Shown: positions 24,401 to 51,131 of the stretch, piece by piece
How the letters are laid out: each line of letters begins with the position of its first letter
Numbering within the stretch: position 1 is the first letter of the stretch
Origin: Progne subis subis
Lineage: Eukaryota > Chordata > Aves > Passeriformes > Hirundinidae
Assembly: GCA_022316685.1 (NCBI GenBank)
Contig: JAKJHU010000061.1
Coordinates: forward strand, 2,851,709 to 2,915,708
DNA: 64,000 nucleotides
Direction: 5' to 3'
Notes under the pieces: generated by a model
The model's input: only the letters and a program-made list of their open reading frames with translations
The model's database searches: none
What the model was told of the DNA's origin: nothing
Translations under genes and position numbers: made by a program

Positions 24401-27400
24401 ACATTAGTTAAATGCTGGAGATATTTCTGTGCTGCCACACTGTCAGTTCTCAGCTTCGATGGCAGCCTGGTGACATTTGGAATAAATACACTCTGCTCTT
24501 TTGGTCCTGTGTGGCTCAGCACCAGGGAAGCAGGAAAACCAAACCAAGAGGGTCCATTAGCACAGATTTTCAGAGGGAGGAAAAACTGTCACTCCTCTAT
24601 TGAATTTTGTTGGGGAAGAGAAAAAAGCACGATTTTGTGAGCTGCAGTTTCATTTTCACCACTGTGGCAGCCTGAACTGCTGATCCCCAGGCTGGTGCTG
24701 AGGCCTCCAGGAGCAGCAGGGCTGTTTGACCCTGCCTCGAGGTAGGAGCCTTATTTTAATCACTGAGAGGTTCCTGGAGCAATGTCACAGGAGGGCCAAG
24801 CACTACCAAGCTCTGCTGTGTCTCAGGCTCTGGTGTTTACCAGGAGAGGAAAAGCCTTTCAGTGTGAGCAGGGTTTGCACTGAGTTGTTTTGGGGTTTTT
24901 CTTTTGCACTAACTTTCATCCTTCTATTTTTGTTTGGCTTTCTCTATTAAAGAGAGCTGCAATGTATTTGCCAGTTGGCCAGAAATCATTTCAGTGACTT
25001 CTGCTTCACCCAGTAGGCAAAATAATCCATTAACCTGCCTGGGATGCACAGGGTGTAAAAGGTTCTTTAAAACAAAAATCCTGTTTGGATATTTGTGACA
25101 GCCAATGGAGAGGAGATGGACGAAGGAAAAGGTGAGAGGACCTCCAGCAAGGGGATGCAAAGAGCCCTGCAAACCTCAGCTCACCCAGGCTACCCCAACA
25201 CGGGGCACATCTTGATTCTGCAGTGAAGCCTTCCCCAGTGCCTCTCTAGGTGAACAAGGACTGATCAAACACTTGCGTTATCTCCAGCAGAATCTCACAG
25301 ATGTTTCCTGGCAGAAACCTTAAGCAGAACACCAAATGTTTCAACATCACATACAAAGCTGGTCCAGAGCCAGCCCTTTACGGTGGTGCTTTGTGTTTGC
25401 CCATAGTGTTGCATGTGCCTGTCAAATCCGCTTCCTGTTTTGGATATCAGATCTGGGGATGGAGAGCTTCCAAAGGCTGGCCAGGTCCAAAGTGAGCTGT
25501 GCTCCGCAAAAATAAAAACAATAATATCAGGAGAAGTATTAATACTCGGATGAATAATTGTCTCTCAATTATTTCCTGACTTGCAAGCTTACATGGGTTC
25601 TAGGAGGGGGGTGATTTTAAAAGAACATGCTCAATTCCTGCTGGCCAAAGGGATTAAAGCCTCTTGCTCTCACAGCCTTTACATCTCACATGTCAAAGTG
25701 ATATCCAACAAAATACACGTTAAGAACCATCCTCATCCCTTCTGATATTCATGCAAAGGGCTTTGGGTTAGGTTTGTGGGCTTGCTCACTGCTAAGTCTG
25801 CTGGAGACAAAGGGAATGCTATTTTGCTGTCAGGGAAGGATTTCAGACAGATGGGAAAAGTGGTGAAGTGCTGTGAAATTTCTTGTGAAGGATGATTCAG
25901 GGAGAAGAACGTTGGTGGGATAACCAGTCTTAGGAGGAAGAATGTGACAGCCAGATGGAAAATTAGGTGTGTGTGAGTGTGGAAGCCCACAAAAAACAAA
26001 TGACTGGTGTTTTAAACACCAGGGCTACAGCCAGTGTTTCCTTGGCTTTGGTTTAACCTTACGTCTTCAGGAAAAGTATTTCCCAATTTGCAATCTGGGT
26101 TTATTCATTAGGGCTGGTCTGACAGGAAATTAAAAAAAAAAAAAAAATACAATAGAATAAAATAAAAGTATGTGTCTAGTTGAAAAAAAGTTCAGACTAA
26201 AAAAAAAATTAACATTTCTCATTTTTTAAGTACTTTCTAAATCAAATCTGAGTCTGCTGGTGATTTCTATACCCCTGAAGTTACAGGTTTATTTCACGAG
26301 GACAGTGTTTGTAAGACACTGAGTTCAGATAAAGTGCACACCTAATTTAGAGTCATCATTGCCTTAACTTTGTTTTCAACCAGTTGGATGAAACCAATCA
26401 AAACAAGACAGGAGAAATGTGAGAATTTGAGGCAAACCAAAAGCCCAGGGGAGGAAGAGCAGCCTGTCCCAGGTGCAGGTGAAGCAGCAGCATCCCTTTG
26501 TGTCCCTGTGCAGAAAAGTGACAGCAGAAGGTGGCAGCCCACAGCTCGGGGCAGGGAAAAGCCAAGGAGCCATTTCCAGCAGGAAGGATGATGTGGGCAG
26601 GTGGAAACAGCCCAGCAGGATGGAGGTGTGTCCCCAGAGGCAGGCAGGACCTGCAGGGATGAAACTCTCTGCCCTCCAGGAGCTGAACCTTCGAGCTGCC
26701 CTCGCCCGAAGGGACTGAGTGTATTTTAGCCAGACATGTACAATTTTCCACTCTGTCCCTCCCAAACACTGCTGTTGCCCAGCACACTTCAATGTACATG
26801 GAAAATGATTTTCTTCCAGATGTTCCTACTTAGAGCTCCGTAACTTCCTTCAACTATATGAACATCACGTTAAAAACACTAATAAAGGGACTGAAAACAT
26901 GAACTTGTGTTCCATTATGCTATGGTTAACTGGTGCTAAAAATCTAAACATGCACTGAGGCCAGCACACACAGCATTTACAGGCACAGTTCCCTCTGATT
27001 TTGTCTTTCTAAATCATCCACAAAACTCTGGACTCTGCTGATTTTTAGATTGTTTAAAGGATTTGAACTGGTGGTTACCCCTCTTTGAGGCTGAGCATGG
27101 GCCCGGGCACACAGGAAAGCACGGGTGAAATATTTAGCACTGGGCAAGAACCTTCTGTTACCTGTGCCCAAAGTGATCACGGTCTAGTAATTTTTCTCTT
27201 CTGATAGGCTCAGAGATGTTCAAACCCACACATTTGAGCCACAGTGCTGAAGAATCAAGTGGAGCTGAAGCAGCAGAAAAGATGGGAGCCAAAGCATCAA
27301 GGGGGAGATGCCAGGGATGGATCCCTCCCCTGCTCTGTTTCTCAGCCTGAAGAATCATTCATCAGTGGCAGATCCCATCCCTTCCCCATCAGTCCAGGAG

Positions 27401-29239
27401 TGAAGAAGCAGGCAGGATATTAAATGAAGTTCTCGTTATGAGGCAATAAAAACCCCAAAGCCAACCTGTCACAATATGCACATGATCAGCGTGGAAAAAA
27501 AGAAAAATCTAAAAAAATTAAATATAATAACACTTAATAGTCTTTAGGTTTTTAAAGATATGAATCTTGTGTGGAGTAAAAAGCTGCTGTCAGTTGTCCT
27601 AACCCTGGCAGAGGGTTGGTCTCAGTGGGGTGTGTGTCTGTCCTTGTGGCACACTCAGGGACTGATGCTCATTTTCACACTACATCTCTGGCATTTTAGG
27701 GAAAATTCAACTTCTGACAAAATAATCTGGCAACATTTTGGTGCCCTGAGTGATGGGTAGGTGTGAGCACAGCCTGGTAATTCAGAGGGGTTATGAACTG
27801 CTGCAGTTTAGTGATTTAACTCACATCATCCTTTTAGAGCCCATAAATCAGCCTGAGTGTCCCAGACTGGGAATATCAGTGACTGAGCCAGCAAAAGCTT
27901 TTAGGAAAGACTTGGTTAATTTTCTGTTACCACCTCACACCTGCAGTGGTTAAAAGTTCCATTATCCCATACCCTGCTCTGATTTATTTATTCATCTGAG
28001 CTAAAAGTGCTCTTTAGCAATCTCAACCCCTCGTTCCTAGAAAACAGAAATGATTCATTTGAACTCTTTTATTTTTCAACTCCCACCCCCGTGGTTCAGG
28101 ATATTTCATGACAGTGAAGTGGAGGAGTCAGAGGTGTTTTATCTGTCTGCCTTGTTCTTTGTGGTATCCAAGCCAGAAAGATTTTCTATTTCGTGGTCAT
28201 TCTGAATCACAAGAATTTCTGCCTCAATCCTCGCTTTGGTTCTGCCCTTTATTCTTTTCTTTCTATGTCATTTTATTGGTTCCAAGGCCAACAAAATCCT
28301 TCTGGATGACAGATTATTTACCCACAGGTACGTTTTTCTTACTACTGATGAAGTTTTTCTTAGTATTGAAGTGAGTAACTTTCCAAATGAGACATTTTTG
28401 AAGTACAATGAATGTCCTTCAGTCAAATGTTAGAGTGGATTAGCAAGGATATGAGACTTGAAACATTTTGTTCATGAACTGTAGACAATTCATGGACTTG
28501 AAAATGAGGACTAAATTGAGTAAAAGGAAAAAAAAATATTTTTTCATCTAAAATTTCGCTGGCTTTCAAGGCAGTATTGGCTTCCAGAGTTTCAAGCGTT
28601 AAGAATGTCTGTTGGAACCATCCCCTTATACTTAAAAATCTGTAGATTCCTCTGAGAATAATTATAGACCAAAATGCCAGCTAATTTGGTTTGTTCCCCT
28701 GCTCTAGATAACAGTAGCTGTCAAATATTTTCACGTTTTGGATTTTTTCCCTGGACCACCACTAAATTACATTGTGCCTTCAATGCAGGAGAATCATTTG
28801 TTCTGCCAAATACTGTTGGGATTGAGGGTGGTTGGCTCTGTGCACTTTGATCTCATCCAGTTGCTGCTTCCTTACTGCACAGGTCAACCCTGAGGGTAAA
28901 TTTCCATTTATGCAGAGAGGAATGCTTTCCCCTCCAACTGTGATGCATGTTTGCAGTTAAATTAAGTGATGCTGAATCTGGTTTATCTTAATTTTTTGTT
29001 ACAAATTTACTTATTTTCTCTTTTTGCGTTAAGGGACATGACCTCAGCATCCAAACTCTTGATTTGAAGGTTTCTCTCAGCTTTCTGAAAGGCTCAGTCA
29101 CACGGCTCAGGACCATTGTCCTGTTCTCCTGTCACACCACACCGAGAGCAGTGAGAGGGACGCTTCATTCCCTTCCGTGGGGGCTCTGCTTCCCACTGCA
29201 GACACGGAGGGAATTCCCTCTGATCCACAGGCACGGATC

Positions 29240-29698
29240 ATGGAGCAGGTCCAGAGCAGGCCAGAAGGATGCTCAGAGGGCTGGAGCTCCTCTCCTGTGA
29301 AGACAGGCTGAAGGAGCTGGGGGTGTTCAGCCAGGAGAGAAAAAAGCTCCAGAGAGATCTAAGAACCCTTCCAGTGCCTAAAGGGGTTCCAGGAGAGCTG
29401 CAGAGGGACCTGGGACAAGAGTGTGTGGTGACAGGACAAGGGGAAATGGCTTCAAATTGAAAAAGGGCAGATTTGATGAGATACTGGGAAGAAATTCTTC
29501 CCTACAGGGGAAGCACCTCACACCTGGACGTGGTTTCCCAGAGCAGCTGAGGCTGTCCCATCCCTGGCGGTGTCCAAGGCCAGATTGGACAGGACTGGGA
29601 GCAGCCTGGGACAGTGGAAGCTGTCCCTGCCCATGGCAGGAGGTTTGGAACTAGACAGTCTTTAAAATCCCTTCCAACCGAAACCGTTCCATGATTCC
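29240..29698 (+). mobile_element. CR1 LINE, truncated 3' end
   Basis: The sequence follows the CR1 3' region as I recall it. It has GGCTGGAGCTCCTCTCCTGT, then AGACAGGCTGAAGGAGCTGG, then the TTCAGCCAGGAGAG block. It continues through GGACAAGGGGAAATGG and GAAGAAATTCTTCCCT, then CATGGCAGGAGGTTTGGAAC, CTTTAAAATCCCTTCCAACC and the terminal ATGATTCC. It is 5'-truncated, as most avian CR1 copies are, and several internal differences make it a non-coding relic. Confidence 0.93.
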
Positions 29699-32600
29699 CC
29701 CTCCCTTCATGGAGGACTGGTCCAATCCTAAATAATTCCTCCACGAGTATTTCAGACTCATGGTCTCACTGCTGGCAGCCTCCCCTACACTAAATTCTCT
29801 CTGGTGCCTGGAACAGCTGCTTATTCCTCCAACTTGGGCCTTTGAGATGTAAATAGTGTAATCCGACTTCAAGAGGCAAGGAAATATTAGCAGAATTTAA
29901 TGTAAATATTGTATAAATCATCCCAAAATAGCACGGCCACGGGATCAGCCAAAGACACTAACTGAAAGTTAAACAGACTAAGTAAATATAGACTAAATAT
30001 ATTCCCCTCCTGGAATTGCCACTGGAATGGATCCAGACAGGAAATAGGTTAAAATGCAGTCTTGTGGCAGTGATATTAAAAAGCCATTGGCCCGTTTGGT
30101 CACATTTATAATGAATTTTATGTACTCCATACATTTTTAATACATGCCGAGTTAAATATTATCAAATCTATAAAAAGATTATGGAAAAAAACCTCTGGTT
30201 TCATATGGGTGGACGCTGCCTGGAACTCTCTCTGCGGGTTTTGTGTAAGAGAAGTGTTTGAAAGAAAGCATGAAAGGGAAAAATAAAAATCCCTGCACAG
30301 CAGTTTTGGAAAACTATTGCTTTCCCATCCAGAGCCCAGAAGACATCACATACCAGGGCAACAGAATTTCCAAGACACAAACCACAATGGGGATGGAGGA
30401 AGGAGATGTATTAATTCCAGCTTTTACACATGCAAATGGAGAAAAATCAAATTAATTGCCTCGTGTGCCTTTGTGCAGCTTCAGGCTCGGTGCAGTGTAA
30501 TAGTAAAGGGCCCTTTGCCCTATGGATGCTTTTCCCAGCTGTAGCAAACCTGTAGTAGCTTTGTGCACAGGTAACTAGAAAATAAAACATGCCCTGACTC
30601 ACCTGGAACACCCTTGGAACACAGGTGCTTGTCTTGATGTCCCAAAGACTATTTTCCAAAAAATATTTTGGACTTTGTCCAAAACTTTGTCCACATTACA
30701 AAGAAGATGGATTTCTGTGCCTCCCTCTCTCACACTGGTCCCAGGGAGAGCAGGGGGTGTTGATCTCTCCACACTCAGCTCCAAACCAGAGGCTACAAAC
30801 GCCCAAAGGTAACACAAATCTCTACTGCACCTTCCCAGGGTCAGAACTGCCCAGCACAAGTTAACTCCTAAATACTTTTTTGCCCAAATTCGTCTTTCTG
30901 GAGCACCAGGTGAAACTCTGGTGATGCCTCTGTTGCCAGTTCCCAGTTCAGACAGCACTTAGCAGTGCCAAAGCAGGATAAAACACACTGTTGGCTAAAT
31001 TTCCTCCAGGCAAAACACAACAAAGCCAGAAAAGGCCTTTCCTGCAGCAAGGTTCACAGGCTGAACACGTCACAGACAGGTTTTTCCCTGAGCACCACCT
31101 TCACTCTAACAAGCAAAGCTGCAGCTCAGCTTTGTCCTCCCAAATCTGCCACACATCTCACAGCAAGCTGCTGCCCAGGGGATGCTGCTGTCACAAGGTA
31201 AAGAGCAGGGATGAGCAGAAACACTTCTGAACTCACCTGCTGCCTGTGTCAGCTTCCACTGGGCCATCCTGGTAACAGCAGCACAGCCCCAAGGAGGAAA
31301 TGAGCAGGAAATCTCCTGCAGAGGTGCATCAGCTCCTGCTTGCCAACCGCCTCTTAAAAGCGCTGGGCTCACAGCTGCAGAAGTTTAAGCTTTAAGACCT
31401 ACAAAACACCACAGAGAGGCACCTCCCTGGCTCTGGGACTCTGCTCTGGTTCCTGTGCTCTGGGAAGCTGGAGTTTGGGGGTCCCCGGGTTACTGTGACC
31501 CTTCAGGACCTTTGAAGGGTTGGTCAGGACCCAGCGGGTTTCGTGGAGCTCTGCAGGTGCTCCCTGCCCAGCGTGGGACTGTTTGTGTTTAAAGTTGCTT
31601 GAGTGGTACCAGAATACACTTCAAGTGCAGCCCTAAACCCAGAGGTCCGAGCTCTGGAAGTGTTTCCTGTAAAGAACTGCTGCTCTGGCACAGGGAGGGC
31701 CCGGGGAGATTTCTGCGTCAGTGATGCTGGGACACGAGGTCAGGGTGGCTTCTGGAACCTGCTCACCCCAGGGACTGGCAGCAGTGGCAGCTACAGGGCC
31801 AAATTCCAGCTCTGCTGCTCAACATGGGCTTATTTTTTATTTTGGTAATGACCCCACATATAAATTTCTATGTGTTTGCTATTTGTAAGGCAGTTTTGGG
31901 AGCTCCCCTTTGGAAGACTGCTTCCAGGCGTCACACCAGGATTCTACAGGGCAAAAAAAAAGGAGTTAAAACTGCCCAGCACCCAGAAACGTGTGAATAA
32001 ACTAAAGGAACTGAAATTCTACTCATTAGGGGTTAAGAAACATTATGAGCTTAATGGGAATGATCCCAGTGCAAGCTCTGTGAAACACAGAGGAAAGAAG
32101 AATTTATTTGGCACATGCAGCTCACAAATCACTCTCTTGTGCTGGAGAATAGACCTTTTATCAAAACAGAAACAGTAACGTACATGAGAAATAGCAAGGG
32201 ATTTTATTAGATTTGAAAGCAGCCTTGATTTTTATTTTGTATCTCTGATACAGAGGAAGCGTCAGGACTTTTTTATTATTAGGTGTTGAATTCATTTATT
32301 TTACTGTCCTTTAGCAAACTTCAGCTGGTTTTCAGGTTTTGATTTCCCAGACATCTCATTTGTTTTTCAGGTTTTTCTTAATAGGTTTTTTTTAATATGA
32401 GGTACTTAGTTTTTACAAATGGCTTCTATTAAGTGCTTTCCAAATTAAATCCAGCAGAATTAGATGCCTTGAGACACGGCAAAATTGAAGAATATGAGAA
32501 TCAGCCATCAAAATCAAACTTCTGTTATCATCCAGTGAATAGCATCAGAATTGAGCCTTGTGCCACAAAGCCACAGGCTACTTTTTATGTAGAAATCTGG

Positions 32601-33449
32601 CAAAACACTGCATTTCAAAATTAGGATTAATTTGAAGAATACTTCTACAAATGGGAGGTTGGAGATTATCTCAGGGCACTGAAATTAGAACATGTTGCTA
32701 TTTGGTTCAGTTCTGAATCTGTAACAAAAGTAACTTCATCACCACGTTTCCCACAGCATTTTTTGGTGCCAGGTAGTGCTTTATATTAAATGTTAAGAAT
32801 GACCAAAGACAGAGCTCATTCTGACACAGATTTCTTAAAACTCAAGTGGACCAGGGAGCCAGAACAGCAAGGGAGAAACAAATCCAGGAAGTAATGAACT
32901 TCTGGGGTTGAGTATTTTTTTTCTAAGTTACATTTTGTCTATCAAATAGGGCCACACAATCAGAATGAAGCAACTTCCTTCTCCCTTCTGCATGATGCTT
33001 TCCAAGAATTAATCAAAAAGGCTCTCGGTGTCCCTCAGTGTTGGAACTCCAGCTAAAACCAACACCAGTTCTCCAGCAGGGAAAGGGACAATCCCTCCCA
33101 GCTCAGCTTGACTTGATCAAGGCAGCCAAGGGGGTGCTGGGGGGGATTTCTCACCACTGACGCTGCTGCAGCCAGGAAAAGTTTCCCAAGGCTGATGCTG
33201 GAGCCCCAGGACAGGGATTTGGTCTCTGCTGTGACATCAGCTGGGAACAGTCACTCCCCGTGGGTGTCCCAGCCAAACCAGGGCCGGCAAGCTCCCTGTG
33301 GCTGGCACGCAAACTCACACTGAGCATCCCTGACTGCTGCTGAATCACGTGAAGTGAATCAGGAAGTTTTGCAGAACTGCCCAAAGCACTCAGTGTTCTC
33401 AGAAATGTAAATAACACCACAAAACACCACATGGGATATGTAAGCTTCT
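29699..33449. other. Intergenic, downstream of NPEPL1, no gene recognised
   Basis: AT-rich sequence with short ORFs lacking recognisable motifs. Its right end borders the probable NPEPL1 polyadenylation site. Confidence 0.5.
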
Positions 33450-34085
33450 TTAATAATAATAAATTTATTAAGTGGCAAGACACCACTCTGCTTTGTAAAC
33501 CGATTTTACTCAATCACAGTCCCTCTATTGTTTTCCTCATTTAACATGAATACATTCTGTAATTTGTATGTGAAACAATTACGTAGAGATATGTTCTGAA
33601 CCCTTCTTGCTGATTTTACTGGTCAGAAGAACATTAAACATGCGGGAACAGCACCTTATTAAAACTATAGGCCTTTTCTCATCACATCTCCTTTGCTGCT
33701 AAGCTAAATTGTCTCTGAATAAGCCAAGTCTAGAGGTTTTTTTCCCTTGTCCTGTGTTCTGAGATGTAGAGGGGCCTGCAGAAATGTCTGATAAAACCTC
33801 ACATATAATAAGTAGTTCAGAAGGCTTTGTAAGCAATAGCTGCAGTTGCTTCTTCAGACTAGAGAGAGCTTCTCATGCATTAATGCACTTAGTTAGGTTT
33901 TGTGAGGAGCTCAAAGGAGGACTTGGCCTCTTCCTGATAATAGTTAGTTGAGCCTGGACTCTGCACCTCTGATATTGTTCAGCAACTGTGTGCACCAATA
34001 ATTTAAAAAAACAAACAAACAAACCCAAACTAAACAATACATCAGGCTGTTTTTATCAGAAACAAGTAATACATCTTATCATGAT

Positions 34086-34120
<35 letters not shown>

Positions 34121-34219
34121 AAAAGAAAAATGGCAATTTCTGACGTGTGACATTTCATTGCTTGAGAACAGATCAGTGCAAAGTGAGGTAAGCCAGAGCC
34201 CGGCAGGGCTGGGCCCGCG
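33450..34219 (-). other. NPEPL1: Probable NPEPL1 3' UTR
   Basis: The stretch runs from the stop codon to a minus-strand AATAAA (TTTATT at 33464-33469 on plus). The UTR contains a 30-base T run in transcript sense (34089-34118). The cleavage site is inferred from the hexamer only, and other signals further left are possible. Confidence 0.4.
34089..34130. repeat. A30 homopolymer and A-rich tail
   Basis: Thirty consecutive A (34089-34118), then GAAAAAGAAAAA. It lies in the presumed NPEPL1 3' UTR, antisense to the gene. Its length is likely to be unstable or misassembled. Confidence 0.95.
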
Positions 34220-46679
<12,460 letters not shown>

Positions 46680-46944
46680 CTTCCTGCCCGGCCCGGCCGC
46701 GCCGCCCCGCCCCGGGCCCGGCCCCGGCTCCGCGGGGCGGGGACGCGCCGGTGCCGCGGGAGCGCCGGGCACGGCCAGGGCAGGCTGTGGGCACGGCGCT
46801 GAGCGAGCGGGGCTGTCCGGGGCTCTGCTCTCAGAGTGCGCTTACACGGTGGGCTGGAATAGAAGAAGGTGTTTATTCTGATCTTTATGTAGTTGCCAGG
46901 CGCCTCCTATTAATGTTTGGCCAGGGGGTAATTATCAGAATGTG

Positions 46945-47090
46945 CTGGTTTGGAAGGACCCCATAGAGATCGAGTCCAACTCCTGCCCTGCGCAGACAGC
47001 CCGACAATCCCAGCCTGGCCCTGAGGGCGCTGTCCGAACGCTGCTGGAGCTCAGACGGGTTTGGTGCTGTGACCATTCCGTGGGGGAGCT
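46945..47090 (-). mobile_element. CR1 LINE 3' fragment
   Basis: On plus it reads TTTGGAAGGACCCCATAGAG, then ATCGAGTCCAACTCC, then GGCGCTGTCCGAACGCTGCT, and GGTGCTGTGACCATTCCGTG. This is the reverse complement of a CR1 3' region as I recall it. It lies directly upstream of the NPEPL1 CpG island. It is truncated and non-coding. Confidence 0.85.
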
Positions 47091-47187
47091 TGATGCTCAT
47101 TGATCTGCAGCCAGGAAAGCCGGGAAGGTCTGTGCAATCTTCCACCTACGCGGGGAAAGCGAATTCTGATGCATATAATGGAAATAC

Positions 47188-47262
47188 ACCTAAAAACAAA
47201 AACAAAAAATACCCAAACCCAGGCTGAACCCAGAAAAAAAAAAACAAAAAAAAAAAACCCAA
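47188..47262. repeat. A-rich low-complexity tract
   Basis: Long A runs with isolated C, and a short G/T-containing piece in the middle. No function is apparent. Confidence 0.8.
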
Positions 47263-49040
47263 AAAACCCCCTTCCTTAGAGTAAGGTCTTTGAAGGGACA
47301 TCACAGAAACGTTATTGAAAATAAAAGTTGTAGGAACATCTGTTGCAGAGGTCGGTCGTGCATCCTCACAGACGGGACAGTAAGTCAATATACAGGCTCC
47401 AACTTTAACGAGTCTCTTTACTGAGCCACAGAAAACACACTGCTCAGGGGTCCACTGTTATCCCAGTATGTACGATCAGCGTGGGAGTGAGAGGACACAC
47501 AGCAATTACTTCAGGATTGAGACATTCCAAAGATTTCTCCAGGCAGTAAGCTCCCAGTCATTGAGTTCAAAACCAGCTTGTTCCTGCTGCTCTAAGAGTC
47601 CAAAACCTGAACCCACAGAATCTGGAAAACAAATAAAACAGTAGGAAACACTCACCTAACCCACAATCCTTTTGTTGCAGTTAAGGGCGGCAGAGGAGGG
47701 TCCTTGTGAAGGGAACAGGCTGAGGAAATTAATTTTATCTACAGAAACTCCCTGTGAATGTCCCACCATCAGCAGCTGCAAACGTTTCTATTAGCCTGAG
47801 CTTCAGCAGAAGCTGCAGCAAGGACCTGGCTTCCAATTATTGATCCTCGACAAGTATTCGTGGAATTAAGCCAGTAAAATATAATCTTACACAATCCATC
47901 ATAATTAATATGCAAAATTATAATGAATTCCTTGTTTTAATGAGTTTAGTTTAAGGCGGCTGTTTGGTTTGGGGTTTTTTAAATAGTAAGCATATTTTTT
48001 TCCAACAAAATCGGTTTCACTGTCACCTATCCAGAAACTTAAATTTTGCAAGGCTGTACCAGAAGCAGAGTTTCCAAACACTTAGTCAAAAGAGTTAAGA
48101 TTCCTTTGTGTGGTGGCTCATAAAAGCACACCTTAAATCAATGCAATCGAGGCAGTGAACACATTAAATATAGATATTCCAATTTTTAGCACATTCCAAA
48201 AAATCAGCAAGCAAAAAACCAATTCTTCCACATTATTTTTCAGTTTCTAGAGAAAACTTGCAGTAAAAAAAAATTTTACTATTGCAGTGTTTTTTAATAC
48301 TGCCCTTTCGGCATATAATCAATTTCTGTTAACAAATTGCAGCTCATTTTTTGCACGCTCACATGCATTTTAATGGAGAAACTATACAAGCCAACAGCTT
48401 TACAGGCCCTTCCCACCAGGTGAGGAGACACAAACCCTTGGGAGAGGCTTTAGCCATGCTGTTCCATTCTTTTGTAAGGAATTTGAGCTTCCATACAGGC
48501 TGAGAAGAATCCAGCAGCCATGAAGAAGCTCCAGGCTGAGAGAGTCCCAGCTTTGCCTGCAGCAGCACGCAGAGATCTCCAGGGCTGGGCAGAAGCGAAG
48601 GCAGGAGGCTCAGGCAGCTCCTGGAATACCTGAGGAGGCAGCAGCTGCTGTGGCTTTTCTGGGCTTTCACTGCCCAAAGGCACAGACAGATCCCCTTTTG
48701 TGGGGATACTCCCACAAAGCATCAGGTTTGAGTGAAGTGCTGACAGTTGTTCAGACTGACTCAGAATAAGCCACACACCAGCAATGATTTAGAATCCAGC
48801 CTGTCTCGAGTCTTCTTCCACAAGAGAATCAAGCTTCAATAAATTCCAGCTCAAGTTACATCAAATTGACATCTGAGTTTAACCTCATTAAAAATGCATT
48901 TCCTCATAACATAATTTGGGTAGAAAATGGGTAGACAGTGGGCATTACTCATGGGAAATAACTCTTGACAATGCAAATTACATTGTGCTACAGAAAGTTA
49001 CTTTTTAAAAAAAAAATACTTCACGTCACTGCCACCTTCA
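47263..49040. other. STX16-NPEPL1 spacer, no gene recognised
   Basis: AT-rich sequence with no coding exon recognised. Part of it may belong to a longer STX16 3' UTR or to read-through transcripts. Confidence 0.45.
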
Positions 49041-51026
49041 TTTATTATGAAGAACAGAAACATGTTAACATCACAAAAGTATGTTTCAGTTTATAATTTA
49101 AGTTTAAAAAAAAAAAATAATTGCCCAATTAGGTTGGAAGTGTTTTATTACTTCTTTGAAACCATCTGCCATGATAAAATGTCAAAAGCACCGGTCAAGA
49201 CAGAAATAAATAACACGATCTCATGTTAGAGAGAAAGATGCAAATACAGTATATTAAATTATAGCAATTTGCTGCTTCACACCAAGTGATGCAGACAGCA
49301 CAGGGAGACAGTAGTTTTACTCACGATCATTGAAAGATCTATCACCAGAACAGGGGAACTGCACACCCAACACAAGCCTCATTCTTCCTTTCACCAATTT
49401 ACTTCATGAATTCAATGAAGAGTTTGAACTGGCAGTTTTGGTGGTTCAACATCCCCTTTCTCTAGAGGTAACGAGTGATACAAAGCTTTTCATAAGCCCC
49501 ACAAAAAGCCAAGGCTTTCACGTTTTTGCAGTCTTTTCTTTCAGGTCCATCCCTGAAAATGGTCAGTTTCAAGCCACCTCTCAAGTCCTCTTTAGCACAG
49601 AGTAAAGAAACTCGGGGCAGGAGACAGATGCAATTTCAGTATCACAGTGTTTTGAAACTGCACTTCTGGGGCTTGGAGCAGAGCATCTCTGCAGGTCTAT
49701 GGGGAGACCTTGTATCAGTCAAAAAAAAAAAAGAAAAGAGGAAGTTACAGTCCCTTTGGAAAAAAAAAATAAACCCCAAACATAGAAAAAGCAATATTAA
49801 AAATATTAAGACAAGGCCTCTACAATTGCACAACACTTCAGGCCTGAATTAAATTAAGAGTATTCTCTTACTCATATGTTGCCTTAATTTCTGTTGTACA
49901 GCCTGCAGCAAAGCTTTCCACTGAAAAACGCAGTGAAAACACCAAATTCTCCACTGAAGGCCTCATAACGTGTCACTTGCATGACATCTCTCATGGTCAG
50001 TGAAAGACCACAAACATGTCCTCTTCCAAGCAGACATTTGAAAGAGAATTTTCTGTCAGGGAAAATGGATGTAATATGTACTGTAGTGAAGCCACTTACA
50101 CACAAAACATAACCCACATGGACAAAAGCACTGTAAAATAAACAACTTATACAGCAGCTTCAGCTTGAAACATCCAAGACCCACGGCAGCAGGCCAGAGA
50201 GATTCTCTTTTTGAGTTTCTGCTCCATTTTTTCAGCTTAACTTCACTGCTTTAATGTAATGTCTGTACTTTAAACTAAAAAAAAAATGCATGAAAAAATA
50301 CATGATCATCCCAATGAAGGAAAATCATTCCCATGATTACTCAAGCTCAGAAAAATTTTTAATTAACTAAACATGTTAAATTATGCCAGTGATTACATCT
50401 TGTTATTTACAAGATCAAGTACCACTGATTCTTAGTAATGGTGCAGTATCTAAATTAAGATCACAGGGGTTGGATTACGTTCTGGTTGCTAAAAGCTTTC
50501 TTTTTTAGCTGTCTATCCAGTTCTTTGGAGTTTTTGAGTCTGGAAGAAAGGGCATCCAATCAAAAAAACATGTGTCTCAACAAATTTTACATCAAGATCA
50601 CTTTTTGATATCCAATCCCACTGACTCAGGAACGTGGTTTAAATTTGAAGCCTGTAACAATTATGACATAAGAATATAGAAGACAACACATTTTTGTCCA
50701 CAGTAACACACTAATTACTGTAGTCACTGGTAAACTTCAGTTTTTAATTATTCTTAAGTACTGTGTTTCAAAATACCTCGGCATAGAGAGCCTTTTTTTT
50801 TTGGTGTGTGGGAGCATCAAATTTCCTGACATTTTCCATATAATCCTTACAAACACCTCACAGATCACCAAACTTGTACTTTGAAGAACTCTACAGAAAC
50901 ATTGCACAGACGTTGCACCACAAGGGCTCGTACATTCAAAGGCTGCTTTCTGGAGTGCAGGTCCATCCATTCACATTGGGCAAAAAGTTCACAGAAACTC
51001 CAAAAAATGAGAAAATGAAGCGAAAC
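49041..51026 (-). other. STX16: Probable STX16 3' UTR
   Basis: The stretch runs from the stop codon to minus-strand AATAAA hexamers (TTTATT on plus at 49144-49149 and 49041-49046). A UTR of about 2 kb would suit the long 3' UTR I know for human STX16. The true end is not visible from sequence. Confidence 0.35.
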
Positions 51027-51131
51027 CTAGTGTGACTTTACACCAATAAGAACAACAATAAGGACAATTACTATAACAAACAAAATTAAAATAACAAGCA
51101 TCTTCCGATTCTTCTTTTGATATTGCTCTGC
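51027..51131 (-). CDS. STX16: STX16 coding exon 9 (membrane anchor)
   Basis: 34 codons and stop [21 protein letters not shown] to GVKSH. A basic juxtamembrane stretch is followed by about 21 hydrophobic residues. Acceptor TTATAG. Confidence 0.96.
   Translation of the reverse strand, partial: AEQYQKKNRKMLVILILFVIVIVLIVVLIGVKSH

Larger units (their letters stand above)
16721..29239. other. Intergenic between NPEPL1 and GNAS, no gene recognised
   Basis: No ORF here shows a protein family motif, and no chain of exons with matching phases could be built on either strand. A moderately GC-rich patch lies at 18.3-18.6 kb. Low-complexity tracts are listed separately. Regulatory elements or long non-coding RNAs may exist but cannot be read from sequence alone. 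Confidence 0.5.
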